Of a stretch of 48,158 bases of DNA, positions 18,418 through 27,953 are shown in pieces; the first letter of the stretch is position 1, and each line of letters starts with the position of its first letter. Where the stretch lies: contig NZ_LTAX01000025.1 in the NCBI RefSeq assembly GCF_001639745.1, forward strand, positions 1-48,158, written 5' to 3'. The position numbers were made by a program, and so were the translations under genes. Origin of the DNA: Marinomonas gallaica. GTDB taxonomy: Bacteria; Pseudomonadota; Gammaproteobacteria; Pseudomonadales; Marinomonadaceae. Below the pieces are notes generated by a model, which worked only from the letters and a program-made list of their open reading frames with translations, had not been told where the DNA came from and searched no databases.

Positions 18418-19728
18418 TTAGGCTTTATCGATCATACGGAACTCAGCGGAAAGAGCGTGCGCCTCAAGTGACTCGCCACGAGCCAACGGAGAGGCAATTT
18501 TCGCCATTTCACTAGCACCTTCATGTGAACAGAAGATGATTGAGCTACGTTTTTGGAAATCATAAACGCCTAATGGCGAAGAGAAACGTGCTGTACCTGA
18601 TGTTGGTAGAACATGATTTGGACCTGCACAGTAATCCCCTAACGCTTCTGGCGTATAACGACCCATAAAGATCGCACCAGCGTGTCGAATTTTACCGACC
18701 CATTCTTCTGGGTTTGCAATAGACAATTCCAAATGTTCTGCAGCGACGATGTTAGCCACTTCTACCGCTTCTTCCATCGATTCAACATGGATCAAAGCAC
18801 CACGGCCTTCCAAAGAGGTTTTTATGATCTCTTGGCGCGACATGTCATCAATCTGACGCTCCATCGAGGCTTTTACTTTCTCAATAAAAGCAGCATCTGT
18901 GCTGATCAGGATAGATTGCGCATCTTCGTCATGTTCAGCTTGCGAAAACAAGTCCATGGCAATCCAATCTGGATTAGACTCACCATCACTTACCACAAGA
19001 ATTTCAGATGGACCGGCAATCATATCAATACCAACAGCACCAAAAACCATGCGTTTAGCAGTTGCCACATAAATATTGCCAGGACCTACAATCTTATCAA
19101 CTTTTGGTACCGTTTCCGTGCCGTAAGCCAATGCGGCAACAGCTTGCGCACCGCCCACAGTAATCACACGATCAACCCCTGCCACATGCGCAGCGGTTAA
19201 CACGATATCATTTACTTCACCGTCCGGTGTCGGTACGACCATGACGATCTCACCCACTCCAGCAACTTTTGCCGGCATAACGTTCATCAAGACGGAAGAC
19301 GGGTACGCTGCTTTACCGCCAGGTACGTAAACACCCACACGATCTAACGGCGTAATTTGCTGACCCAATATCGTGCCGTCTGCTTCTTCGTATTGCCATG
19401 AAGGCTGAACTTGACGCTCGTGGTAGCTCTTAACACGCTCAGCGGCCTGCTTTAACGCATCTACAATTTTGCTATCAACACGCTCAGCCGCTTGCGCCAA
19501 CTCATCGGCTTCAATGACAAGCTCTGCTGCACAAGAAACCGTTCGACGGTCAAACTTATTCGTCAACTCAATCAATGCCGCGTCCCCCTCAAGGCGAACA
19601 CGGTTGACAATCTCTTCGACACTTTTCTGAACTCGCGTATCGGAGACACTTTCCCATGACAGCAATTGTTCTAGGTCTTTACGGAAATTTGCATCTTTTG
19701 ATGAGAACTGTCTGATATTTAATTGCAT
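18418..19728 (-). CDS. hisD: Histidinol dehydrogenase HisD
   Basis: HisD carries out the last two steps of histidine synthesis, oxidising L-histidinol to histidine with two NAD+ and one zinc. The 436 residues are full length. Motifs include [57 protein letters not shown], the zinc/catalytic [10 protein letters not shown] and AAEHLEL, and [10 protein letters not shown]. It follows hisG by 3 bases and precedes the SRPBCC gene by 12, in one operon with ibaG and murA. The next gene in Pseudomonas, hisC, is not here. Confidence 0.97.
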   Translation of the reverse strand: MQLNIRQFSSKDANFRKDLEQLLSWESVSDTRVQKSVEEIVNRVRLEGDAALIELTNKFDRRTVSCAAELVIEADELAQAAERVDSKIVDALKQAAERVKSYHERQVQPSWQYEEADGTILGQQITPLDRVGVYVPGGKAAYPSSVLMNVMPAKVAGVGEIVMVVPTPDGEVNDIVLTAAHVAGVDRVITVGGAQAVAALAYGTETVPKVDKIVGPGNIYVATAKRMVFGAVGIDMIAGPSEILVVSDGESNPDWIAMDLFSQAEHDEDAQSILISTDAAFIEKVKASMERQIDDMSRQEIIKTSLEGRGALIHVESMEEAVEVANIVAAEHLELSIANPEEWVGKIRHAGAIFMGRYTPEALGDYCAGPNHVLPTSGTARFSSPLGVYDFQKRSSIIFCSHEGASEMAKIASPLARGESLEAHALSAEFRMIDKA

Positions 19729-19731
19729 AAC

Positions 19732-20370
19732 TTATACCTCAGCAGACACTGCACCGTTCAACATATCTAGAATAGGCTGAATGTGCTCATACTTGGTTTT
19801 GTAAGCAGCTTTGTTCACTACAAGACGCGTACTGATATCAGCAATCAAGTCTCGAGCCTCAAGGCCATTTGCACGCAGTGTATTACCAGTATCGACGATA
19901 TCAACGATCAAATCTGCTAGCCCCATTATCGGTGCCAACTCCATTGCGCCATAAAGCTTTATGACATCCGCCTGAATACCTTGCTCAGCAAAATACGCTT
20001 TTGCCGTTTTGGTAAATTTAGACGCAACCTTCAAACGGCGGTTAGGTAATTCTTGGCCCTGAACACCTGCCGTCATCAAACGGCACTTGGAAATCTTCAA
20101 ATCCAAAAGTTCATATAGGTTGCTAGTATTCGCTTCCATCAACACATCTTTACCCGCAACACCAAAGTCCGCTACACCATGCTCAACGTAAGTTGGCACA
20201 TCTGTTGCTCGCAGGATCACAAGTTTAATATGCTCATGATTAGTGTCGAAAATAAGCTTACGGCTTTTGCTAATATCTTCCAGAGGAAAAATATTCGCTT
20301 TCTCAAGCAGAGGAAGCGTTTCTTTTAAAATGCGCCCTTTCGATAGCGCTATCGTTAAGGTTTCGCTCAT
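19732..20370 (-). CDS. hisG: ATP phosphoribosyltransferase HisG, short form
   Basis: HisG makes phosphoribosyl-ATP, the first step of histidine synthesis. At 212 residues this is the short form, with only the catalytic domain: [18 protein letters not shown] at the start, [12 protein letters not shown], and the PRPP-binding loop [17 protein letters not shown]. The ACT-like regulatory domain of the long form is missing. Short HisG enzymes are known to need HisZ for activity and feedback by histidine, so a hisZ gene is expected elsewhere. It follows murA by one base and precedes hisD by 3, as in Pseudomonas. Confidence 0.97.
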   Translation of the reverse strand: MSETLTIALSKGRILKETLPLLEKANIFPLEDISKSRKLIFDTNHEHIKLVILRATDVPTYVEHGVADFGVAGKDVLMEANTSNLYELLDLKISKCRLMTAGVQGQELPNRRLKVASKFTKTAKAYFAEQGIQADVIKLYGAMELAPIMGLADLIVDIVDTGNTLRANGLEARDLIADISTRLVVNKAAYKTKYEHIQPILDMLNGAVSAEV

Positions 20371-20371
20371 A

Positions 20372-21634
<1,263 letters not shown>

Positions 21635-21652
21635 TTACATCTCTCTTAGATT

Positions 21653-21889
21653 TTAAAGACTTTCAAACTGAACTGGCGTGTAGGTTTTCATGGTTACCGC
21701 ATGGATGGCACCCGATGAAATAGCGTCTTGCAGATGAGAGTAAACAAGCTGTTGTCTTTTAACGGTATTCAGACCTTCAAAGGCCTCCGCTACAACAATA
21801 ATTTGGAAATTACAGCCTTCACCTAGAGAGGTTACTTGGCTACCTTCAATTTTCGATTCTAATAAAGCTTTCACTTCGGAGGCGTTCAC
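21653..21889 (-). CDS. ibaG: BolA-family protein IbaG (YrbA)
   Basis: A 78-residue BolA/IbaG-family protein. Members pair with monothiol glutaredoxins and take part in iron-sulfur handling; IbaG has also been linked to acid stress and envelope integrity. The GEGCNFQIIVVAEAFEGLNTVKRQQLVYSHLQDAI core contains the conserved FEGL...RQQ signature, and the C-terminal IHAVTMKTYTP is typical. The start is a GTG with GGAG 5 bases upstream. It leads the ibaG-murA-hisG-hisD operon, separated from mlaB by a terminator. Confidence 0.94.
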   Translation of the reverse strand: MNASEVKALLESKIEGSQVTSLGEGCNFQIIVVAEAFEGLNTVKRQQLVYSHLQDAISSGAIHAVTMKTYTPVQFESL

Positions 21890-21925
21890 AAAAACTCCAA
21901 TATTTATTCAATGTTCTATGCGGGT

Positions 21926-21956
21926 ATTGTACCTTACCCAATCATCTTTTTGTCAG
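21926..21956 (-). promoter_or_regulatory. Possible promoter of the ibaG-murA operon
   Basis: On the minus strand CTGACA (21956-21951) and TACAAT (21931-21926) could be -35 and -10. The 19-base spacer is long, so only the -10 is convincing. It lies just after the mla terminator. Confidence 0.35.
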
Positions 21957-21967
21957 CTTTATAACGC

Positions 21968-21988
21968 AAAAACAGGAGTTTCCTCCTG
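21968..21988 (-). terminator. Terminator of mlaFEDCB
   Basis: On the minus strand CAGGAG-GAAA-CTCCTG (21988-21973) forms a GNRA-capped 6-bp stem followed by five U (21972-21968), ten bases after the mlaB stop. It ends the mla operon before ibaG. Confidence 0.85.
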
Positions 21989-21998
21989 CTTACGATTT

Positions 21999-22271
21999 CT
22001 ATGCAAACTGAAAGATGCACTCGACACCATAGAGTTTTAACATTTCTCGAAATTCTTCTCGACATCCTTTTAATGTCAAGGAGTCGCTGTGCCGCCTTAT
22101 CTCAATCATCAGCGCGATGACGGGAGCATTAATTGACTTCAACTCAGACAAATCAAGAACACCATCTTGCTGGGTCTCTTGTCGCATCAACTTTTGCTTA
22201 ATCTTTAATAAGCTGTCAGCGGTATAATGCCCCTCTAAACGCCACCCCTGATTCGAGGAGTGCATTTCCAT
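21999..22271 (-). CDS. mlaB: MlaB, STAS-domain subunit of the phospholipid transporter
   Basis: A 90-residue STAS-domain protein that binds MlaF and is needed for assembly of the MlaFEDB complex. It shows the STAS core WRLEGHYTADSLLKIKQKL, DLSELKSINAPVIALMIEIRR, and LTLKGCREEFREMLKLYGVECIF. The frame is open to 22340, but the ATG at 22271 lies one base after the mlaC stop with GGAGAAG upstream, so the longer form is not needed. It is the last gene of mlaFEDCB. Confidence 0.92.
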   Translation of the reverse strand: MEMHSSNQGWRLEGHYTADSLLKIKQKLMRQETQQDGVLDLSELKSINAPVIALMIEIRRHSDSLTLKGCREEFREMLKLYGVECIFQFA

Positions 22272-22272
22272 A

Positions 22273-22899
22273 TTATTCTTCTCCGCTCGAAGCCAGTGAC
22301 GCCTGCCAAGCCGCAATCGCCTGATCAATATCATTACCATTTTGCTGCATCATAACGCCAAACTGTTTGCGAAAGGTTAGGCCGAAATTAATGTTATTGA
22401 TAACAACATTACTGAGCACCCAGTCATCATCAGACTTAGGCTCCATGTAGAACGCAATATCCACTGGGCTGCCATCACTCAGCTGAAACTTAGCATCCAC
22501 TCGAACTTCTTTACCTGGCTTTTGACGCGCCAAAGGCAGCACAGTTAGTCGCTCTGGATCAAAGTCGATGACTGCCGCACTGTAAGTTCTTAACAACGTA
22601 CCTTCGGTCACTTCAACAAAATCGGATATTTGCTGCGCAGTGGCACGACGATAATATTTGCCCATAACTTTTTTAGCTAAATCATCAAAATCCACCACCG
22701 GCGAAATAATCTCCTGCATAGTAGAGCGAAGCTTCTGAGGATCGACCGATAACTCTTCACGCTGATCAACGATCTTTGTTTTGAAGTCATTTACAACACG
22801 CAAGACCTCTGAACGAGCACCTTCAGGATTGACCGCCGCAAAGGCCGCTGATGAAAGCACCATCAATACACTTAATAAACCCAAAATAAGTTTACGCAT
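22273..22899 (-). CDS. mlaC: MlaC, periplasmic phospholipid carrier
   Basis: MlaC shuttles phospholipids across the periplasm between the outer-membrane MlaA complex and MlaFEDB. The 208-residue protein has a Sec signal peptide (MRKLILGLLSVLMVLSSAAFA) and the MlaC/Ttg2D core: VDFDDLAKKVMGKYYRRATAQQISDF, EGTLLRTYSAAV, DDWVLSNVVINNINFGLTFRKQF. Its start overlaps the mlaD stop as TAATG. mlaA is not in this window. Confidence 0.96.
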   Translation of the reverse strand: MRKLILGLLSVLMVLSSAAFAAVNPEGARSEVLRVVNDFKTKIVDQREELSVDPQKLRSTMQEIISPVVDFDDLAKKVMGKYYRRATAQQISDFVEVTEGTLLRTYSAAVIDFDPERLTVLPLARQKPGKEVRVDAKFQLSDGSPVDIAFYMEPKSDDDWVLSNVVINNINFGLTFRKQFGVMMQQNGNDIDQAIAAWQASLASSGEE

Positions 22900-23360
22900 T
22901 AGCTGTCACTCCCCGCATTCATTAAAAATTGGCCAATTAGGTTTTCAAGTACCAATGCAGATTGGGTATCATAAAGTTCGCCACCGTCCTTTAGAACCTC
23001 TTCTTCTGCACCAATAGAAATACCTAGATATTTCTCACCGATCAACCCGCTGGTCAAGATAGCCACGGAGCTGTCTGTCGGAATATTATCAACCTCTGAG
23101 AAAATGGTCATTACAACCTTAGCCATATAATATTCTTTGTCGTACTCAATACTCTCAACTTGGCCCACTGTCACACCTGCGATGGTCACCTTAGCACGAT
23201 CAGTTAAACCACCAATGTCGTCAAATCTAGCCTGAATCGTGTAACCTTGAGTTTTATCATTAAACGCGAGCCCACTTACCTGCATTGCAAGATAAATAAA
23301 GGCCGCTACGCCTAAAAGCATAAAGATGCCAACTAATAAACCGGCTTTCTTATCCTTCAT
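22899..23360 (-). CDS. mlaD: MlaD, MCE-domain subunit
   Basis: An inner-membrane MCE-domain protein; MlaD hexamers form the periplasmic lipid channel on MlaFE. An N-terminal membrane helix (GLLVGIFMLLGVAAFIYLAMQV) is followed by the MCE domain (YTIQARFDDIGGLTDRAKVTIAGVTVGQVESIEYD, GEKYLGISIGAEEEVLKDGG). The 153 residues are short compared with about 180 in E. coli, the difference lying at the C-terminus. A GTG at 23363 overlaps the mlaE stop (TAGTG) and the ATG follows at 23360; either could be used. Confidence 0.95.
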   Translation of the reverse strand: MKDKKAGLLVGIFMLLGVAAFIYLAMQVSGLAFNDKTQGYTIQARFDDIGGLTDRAKVTIAGVTVGQVESIEYDKEYYMAKVVMTIFSEVDNIPTDSSVAILTSGLIGEKYLGISIGAEEEVLKDGGELYDTQSALVLENLIGQFLMNAGSDS

Positions 23361-23362
23361 CA

Positions 23363-24145
23363 CTAAAAATCTCCAAACATCGCTGCTGTTAACAGAAAAT
23401 CTAAACCTAATATTGCCAATGACCCCATCACAACCGTTCGAGTGGTTGCGCGCCCAATACCTTCAGACGTTGGCTGACATACATAACCTTGATACACCGC
23501 GATCCAGACAACGGCAACAGCAAATACAAACGACTTGATAACACCGTTCATAATATCTGTATCAAAAAAAACTGATTGCTGCATACTCGCCCAGAAAGAG
23601 CCTTCATACACACCTAACCAATGCACTGATACCATCATACCCGCCCAAATACCTACAGCAGAGAAAATCAACGCTAAAATAGGCATACAGGTGATACCAG
23701 CTAAAAGACGAGGCGCAATGACTCGACGCAGTGGGTCAATCCCCATCATTTCATAACTTGATAACTGTTCAGTGGCTTTCATAAGGCCAATTTCAGCCGT
23801 TAATGCTGAGCCAGCTCGCCCCGCAAACAACAACCCAGTCACGACAGGCCCAAGCTCTCTTAGAAGCGTTAGCGCCAACAATTGACCAACCGCCGATTCT
23901 GAACCATAACTGGTCAAAATACTGTAACCCTGAAGCGCCAACACCATACCTATGAAAGCCCCAGATACAATGATGATCACCAGTGACAAAACACCGACAG
24001 AATACACTTGGCGGACATACAATCGAACGGCTTCCCCCCATCGAACAGGCAAACGAAACAACGATTGAAAAAGAAATATGCCAGATTGTCCTAACGATTC
24101 AATAAAGCCATAGACACCAGCAAACAAATTTTTAACCAATCCCAT
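23363..24145 (-). CDS. mlaE: MlaE, ABC permease of the phospholipid transporter
   Basis: The MlaE/YrbE permease, 260 residues with about five to six hydrophobic helices. Typical segments are [63 protein letters not shown] and [18 protein letters not shown]. The ATG at 24145 overlaps the mlaF stop by one base (TGATG); a TTG just upstream is unlikely to be used. It works with MlaF, MlaB and MlaD to move phospholipids and keep the outer leaflet LPS-rich. Confidence 0.96.
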   Translation of the reverse strand: MGLVKNLFAGVYGFIESLGQSGIFLFQSLFRLPVRWGEAVRLYVRQVYSVGVLSLVIIIVSGAFIGMVLALQGYSILTSYGSESAVGQLLALTLLRELGPVVTGLLFAGRAGSALTAEIGLMKATEQLSSYEMMGIDPLRRVIAPRLLAGITCMPILALIFSAVGIWAGMMVSVHWLGVYEGSFWASMQQSVFFDTDIMNGVIKSFVFAVAVVWIAVYQGYVCQPTSEGIGRATTRTVVMGSLAILGLDFLLTAAMFGDF

Positions 24146-24942
24146 CAATTACGCTCCAACAGCTGCTCGCGATATTCTTGCGCGGGATAATGAAAAGCAA
24201 CCGGACCATCAGCATGCCCTTGTAAAAACTGCACTACACGCTCATCTGTCGATGAACGCACTTCTTCTGGTGTGCCCGATAAGATCACCGTACCGCCAGA
24301 AAGCAGACATACATGATCTGCAATACTGAGCGATTCCTCTACATCATGGGATACCAACACGCTGGTAATGTTCGCAGCGCGATTGAGTCGCTGAATTAAC
24401 TCCACCAGCACACCTTTTGAAATAGGGTCTTGACCGGCAAAAGGTTCATCATACATAACTAGGTCAGGATCTAAGGCTATGGCACGAGCGAGAGCCGCTC
24501 GACGAGCCATGCCACCAGATAACTCAGAGGGCATTAAATGTGCCGCACCACGCAATCCGACGCTTTGCAGCTTCATTAGCACAATATCGCGGATCATGGT
24601 TTTATCGAAATTAGTGTATTCTTGCAGCGGAAGCGCCACATTTTCAAAGACACTCATGTCACTGAATAATGCGCCACTTTGAAACAACATCCCCATTTTG
24701 CGACGCGCTTCAAATAATTCTTTGCGGGAGGCTTGAGCAATATTCACACCGTCAACAGCAACCGTCCCGCTGTTTGGCATCACTTGACCACCAATCAGTC
24801 TAAGCAGTGTCGTTTTACCTACGCCACTCGGCCCCATGACAGCGGTAATTTTTCCTTTGGGAATCTGTAAGGTAACATCGTCATAAATGGCACGACCACC
24901 CCGACTAAAGGATAAATTCTTAACGTCAATATATACTTCCAC
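24145..24942 (-). CDS. mlaF: MlaF, ATPase of the phospholipid transporter
   Basis: The ABC ATPase of MlaFEDB. Walker [10 protein letters not shown], signature LSGGMARR, Walker B DLVMYDEP and the H-loop SHDVEE are all present, and the C-terminal [17 protein letters not shown] end ([13 protein letters not shown]) matches MlaF, where the tail contacts MlaB. The frame is open to 25086, but that would run over the promoter. The GTG at 24942 ([12 protein letters not shown]) has AGGGAG upstream and gives 265 residues, close to E. coli MlaF. It is the first gene of mlaFEDCB and divergent from yrbG. Confidence 0.95.
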   Translation of the reverse strand: MEVYIDVKNLSFSRGGRAIYDDVTLQIPKGKITAVMGPSGVGKTTLLRLIGGQVMPNSGTVAVDGVNIAQASRKELFEARRKMGMLFQSGALFSDMSVFENVALPLQEYTNFDKTMIRDIVLMKLQSVGLRGAAHLMPSELSGGMARRAALARAIALDPDLVMYDEPFAGQDPISKGVLVELIQRLNRAANITSVLVSHDVEESLSIADHVCLLSGGTVILSGTPEEVRSSTDERVVQFLQGHADGPVAFHYPAQEYREQLLERN

Positions 24943-24984
24943 AGACGACTCCCTATAACAAAATCGAACGGATACTAGCACCGC

Positions 24985-24990
24985 ATTATA
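24985..24990 (-). promoter_or_regulatory. Likely -10 of the mla operon
   Basis: A perfect TATAAT on the minus strand (24990-24985) lies about 43 bases before the mlaF GTG. The -35 is weak (AATTCA at a 17-base spacing). It rules out the longer mlaF reading. Confidence 0.45.
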
Positions 24991-25032
24991 GTAAAAGATA
25001 TGCCAACTGAATTCGTTACGCTTATGCAAGTC

Positions 25033-25061
25033 TTGAAATCCTTCAATAAACCACATTAAAT
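25033..25061 (+). promoter_or_regulatory. Likely promoter of yrbG-lptCAB
   Basis: TTGAAA (25033-25038) and TTAAAT (25056-25061) are separated by 17 bases, placing the start of transcription near 25068, about 40 bases before the yrbG ATG at 25108. The -35 matches consensus at five of six positions, the -10 at four. Confidence 0.5.
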
Positions 25062-25107
25062 GGGGCGTTTTACAAAACTCTCTCACTTTTCATCAGGTAT
25101 AAAGCAG

Positions 25108-26064
25108 ATGCTCTTGTTCTCCGCAGCCTTAATTGCTGGTCTCATATTACTCGTACTAAGCTCAGATAAGTTTATCGAACACGCCGCACTGGTTGCCGAA
25201 AAACTTAATGTAAGCCCTATTGTAATAGGTATTACGCTAGTAGCACTGGGTACGTCTGCTCCAGAAATGGTCGTTTCTGCTATAGCAGCCCTCGACAATG
25301 CACCAGGTATCGCAGTGGGTAATGTTATTGGATCGAATATCGCCAATATTGGTTTGGTTTTTGGTGCCACCCTTGTCCTTGCCGCCGTTCCGATTAACGG
25401 CAGCCTGGTTAAAAAAGAAATCCCTCTAGTCTTAGGCGTAACAATCCTTGCCGGCGTACTTCTGCTCGACCAAGCCCTTAGCGTGACAGATGGCGTTATA
25501 TTAATAATTGCCTTTTTTGTGGTGTTATTTCTTTTACTACGCAACTCAGGAAATCTTGAAGATGAGTTAACCGAAGAATTACCCGAAGATGATGGCGGCA
25601 GTGTCACGCGTTCAGTGCTGATCGCAATCGCAGGTTTAGCGGTATTAATTGGCAGCTCTAAATTATTGGTTTGGGGGGCCGTCGGTATCGCCTCAGCACT
25701 AGGGGTTTCTGATCTCATTATTGGCTTGACCATTGTAGCCATCGGCACAAGCCTTCCAGAACTGGCCGCCTCTATTACCAGCGTACGTAAAGGCCACCAT
25801 GATATTGCGATCGGCAACGTGCTCGGCTCGAACATTTTCAACCTTGCTACCGTGCTTCCGCTGCCAGCATTAATTGCCCCAGGAATGATTGATGCAACCG
25901 TGATCAATCGTGATTATTGGTGGATGTTAGGCTTTACCCTACTGTTCGCCTTAGCAGTTATCGTATACTCCAAGCATCGTAGCGTTAGCATTCCAAGATG
26001 GTTTGCCATCCCTTTACTGGGCGGCTATGCAGCGTACCTTTACCTACTGGCTGTTTCAGGATAA
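25108..26064 (+). CDS. yrbG: YrbG-family calcium/sodium antiporter
   Basis: A K+-independent Na+/Ca2+ exchanger-family membrane protein of 318 residues, with about ten hydrophobic helices in two homologous halves. The two alpha repeats are clear: VALGTSAPEMVVSAIAALDN...GNVIGSNIANI in the first half and VAIGTSLPELAASITSVRKG...GNVLGSNIFNL in the second. They hold the acidic and Asn/Ser residues that bind the ions. An ATG at 25060 would start before the predicted transcript start, so the ATG at 25108 is chosen. It lies next to mla and lpt, but the usual kdsD and kdsC do not follow it. Confidence 0.93.
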   Translation: MLLFSAALIAGLILLVLSSDKFIEHAALVAEKLNVSPIVIGITLVALGTSAPEMVVSAIAALDNAPGIAVGNVIGSNIANIGLVFGATLVLAAVPINGSLVKKEIPLVLGVTILAGVLLLDQALSVTDGVILIIAFFVVLFLLLRNSGNLEDELTEELPEDDGGSVTRSVLIAIAGLAVLIGSSKLLVWGAVGIASALGVSDLIIGLTIVAIGTSLPELAASITSVRKGHHDIAIGNVLGSNIFNLATVLPLPALIAPGMIDATVINRDYWWMLGFTLLFALAVIVYSKHRSVSIPRWFAIPLLGGYAAYLYLLAVSG

Positions 26065-26067
26065 CCC

Positions 26068-26649
26068 ATGCTGGATTTTTTGAGAAAAACACTGAACCCT
26101 AAGGGCATAGCTGGGCTTTCCGCCTTAGTCATTGTCTTAGTAGCAGTGTTTTTGTTAGGCAACCGCCCTACCCTGTATATTTTAGAAGAGCAGAAGCTGT
26201 CCAATGCACCAGACTTCTTTTTAGAAGGCGTTACAGTGAAGTCTTTCGATCTTAATGGGCAACTGACAGAGACCGTAACGGCCGACATAGCGAATCATTA
26301 CACGCAGAAGCAAACGGACTTAGACCATCCAGTCATTACTAGAATAGACGGTAATAGCAGCTCTATTGCCAGCGCTGAAACAGGATTTATTAATGACACC
26401 TCAAACAGCTTCACGCTGAGCAAAAACGCACAAATAACGCGCTTTAAAAATGAAACTGAAACGGCAAAGATCAAAGCAAATACAATAACCTACAATGACG
26501 AAAGCCAAACCATCGTAGGGACTCAGCAAAGCCAGCTCATAACCCCCCAAGGGGTAACCAAATCCGATATAATAAGCTTTGACTTAGCTAAAGAAACCGC
26601 CATTTTAAGCGGAGGCGTAACAGGACAATATGAAACCCCAACTCACTAA
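26068..26649 (+). CDS. lptC: LPS export protein LptC
   Basis: A bitopic inner-membrane protein that takes LPS from the LptB2FG transporter and passes it to LptA. An N-terminal helix (GIAGLSALVIVLVAVFLLG) is followed by the periplasmic beta-jellyroll with LPTLYILEEQ-like and DFFLEGVTVKSFDLNGQLTETVTAD strands, as in LptC. The 193 residues are normal. It starts 3 bases after yrbG and overlaps lptA by 20 bases. Family and context together make the call secure although LptC is poorly conserved. Confidence 0.93.
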   Translation: MLDFLRKTLNPKGIAGLSALVIVLVAVFLLGNRPTLYILEEQKLSNAPDFFLEGVTVKSFDLNGQLTETVTADIANHYTQKQTDLDHPVITRIDGNSSSIASAETGFINDTSNSFTLSKNAQITRFKNETETAKIKANTITYNDESQTIVGTQQSQLITPQGVTKSDIISFDLAKETAILSGGVTGQYETPTH

Positions 26650-27145
26650 ACATGCAATTTTAAGCGTTGCTCTTATGTTAGCGTATAGTGCGAGCTATGC
26701 TTTACCAAACGACAGACAGCAGCCCATCAGCATTGAAGCCGATTCAGCGTTTTTCGATCAAAACAAAGGTACCGCTAACTACAGTGGAAACGTCGTCGTA
26801 AAACAAGGTAGCATATTAATTGAAGCCCAAGACTTGTCGATTATTACTGATCCTACGACAGGCGATTTTAGAGCGTTAAGCGCTAAAGGCTCACCATCAA
26901 AGTTCTCTCAGCAGCTGGATCAAACAGGCAATACTATGCATGCGAACGGAGACACCTTAGATTACGATGTCACCAAGGGGCAGCTTGAGATACACAATAA
27001 TGGCTACTTACAACGTGGTGAAGATGAAATTTCAGCAGACTATATTCACTATCTTCTGAATGATGGCACATTTAAAGCCGAAAACCGTGGTAGCGGTCGC
27101 GTTAACATGACTTTACAGCCTACCCTTATTGATCAAGCAGACTAA
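26630..27145 (+). CDS. lptA: LPS periplasmic bridge protein LptA
   Basis: LptA links LptC and LptD as a periplasmic jellyroll filament for LPS transport. The 171-residue protein has a signal peptide ([24 protein letters not shown]) and the OstA-domain features [41 protein letters not shown] and [33 protein letters not shown]. It overlaps lptC by 20 bases and precedes lptB by 5. Confidence 0.95.
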   Translation: MKPQLTKHAILSVALMLAYSASYALPNDRQQPISIEADSAFFDQNKGTANYSGNVVVKQGSILIEAQDLSIITDPTTGDFRALSAKGSPSKFSQQLDQTGNTMHANGDTLDYDVTKGQLEIHNNGYLQRGEDEISADYIHYLLNDGTFKAENRGSGRVNMTLQPTLIDQAD

Positions 27146-27150
27146 TTTTC

Positions 27151-27876
27151 ATGGCCATTCTTGAAGCAAAAAATCTAGCAAAAAGCTATAAGAAAAGACA
27201 AGTTGTAAAAGACGTATCACTCGAAGTAAGTTCTGGAGAAGCCGTAGGTTTACTGGGCCCTAACGGCGCTGGTAAAACCACCTGCTTTTATATGATCGTT
27301 GGCATGGTGGCTAACGATTTTGGTGGAATTTTTATCGACGGTGAAGATGTCACCAAAGATGCAATGCATACGCGAGCGCAGAAAGGCATTGGCTATTTAC
27401 CGCAGGAAGCGTCTATTTTTCGCAAAATGTCAGTTGAAGACAACATTTTAGCAATTTTAGAAACACGCAAAGAACTTTCAAAGTCACAACGACTTGAGAA
27501 AATGGAAAGCCTTCTTGATGAGTTTCACGTTACTCATATTCGCAAGAACCTAGGAATGGCGCTGTCTGGCGGAGAGCGTCGACGCGTTGAGATAGCTCGA
27601 GCGCTAGCAATGAACCCGAAGTTTGTATTGCTTGATGAACCCTTTGCTGGTGTAGACCCTATTTCCGTCGGCGATATTAAAGAGATCATCAAACATTTAC
27701 AAAGCAGCGGCATTGGTGTTTTGATCACTGACCACAACGTTCGTGAGACCTTAGATATCTGCGACAAAGCCTATATTGTGGGTAACGGGCACATCATTGC
27801 ATCGGGTGATGCCGAGTCTGTTATCAATAACGAGCAAGTCAAAAAAATCTACTTGGGCGACAACTTCAGACTATGA
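27151..27876 (+). CDS. lptB: LPS export ATPase LptB
   Basis: The cytoplasmic ATPase that powers LptFG-driven LPS extraction. The 241 residues hold Walker [10 protein letters not shown], the Q-loop [11 protein letters not shown], signature [16 protein letters not shown], Walker [14 protein letters not shown] and the H-loop [13 protein letters not shown]. lptF and lptG are usually elsewhere and are not in this window. It is followed, after 77 bases with no convincing terminator, by rpoN. Confidence 0.97.
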   Translation: MAILEAKNLAKSYKKRQVVKDVSLEVSSGEAVGLLGPNGAGKTTCFYMIVGMVANDFGGIFIDGEDVTKDAMHTRAQKGIGYLPQEASIFRKMSVEDNILAILETRKELSKSQRLEKMESLLDEFHVTHIRKNLGMALSGGERRRVEIARALAMNPKFVLLDEPFAGVDPISVGDIKEIIKHLQSSGIGVLITDHNVRETLDICDKAYIVGNGHIIASGDAESVINNEQVKKIYLGDNFRL

Positions 27877-27953
27877 GCCCCCTTATTTTTCGGGCAAAAA
27901 GGGAGTACTATGCATAAGTCATTCCAAAAACATCATAATAAAAGAGTTGCGTC

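Noticed and set aside
22272..22340. Longer MlaB starting inside mlaC
   Set aside because: The extension is the mlaC 3' end read in another frame; the ATG at 22271 has GGAGAAG and gives a normal STAS protein.
24943..25086. N-terminal extension of mlaF to 25086
   Set aside because: It would begin upstream of the likely -10 and lacks likeness to MlaF; the GTG at 24942 has AGGGAG and fits the family.
25083..25907. 274-codon open frame on the minus strand opposite yrbG
   Set aside because: It is an antisense shadow of a hydrophobic membrane protein, with low-complexity Ala/Ser/Thr content, no family likeness and no ribosome binding site.
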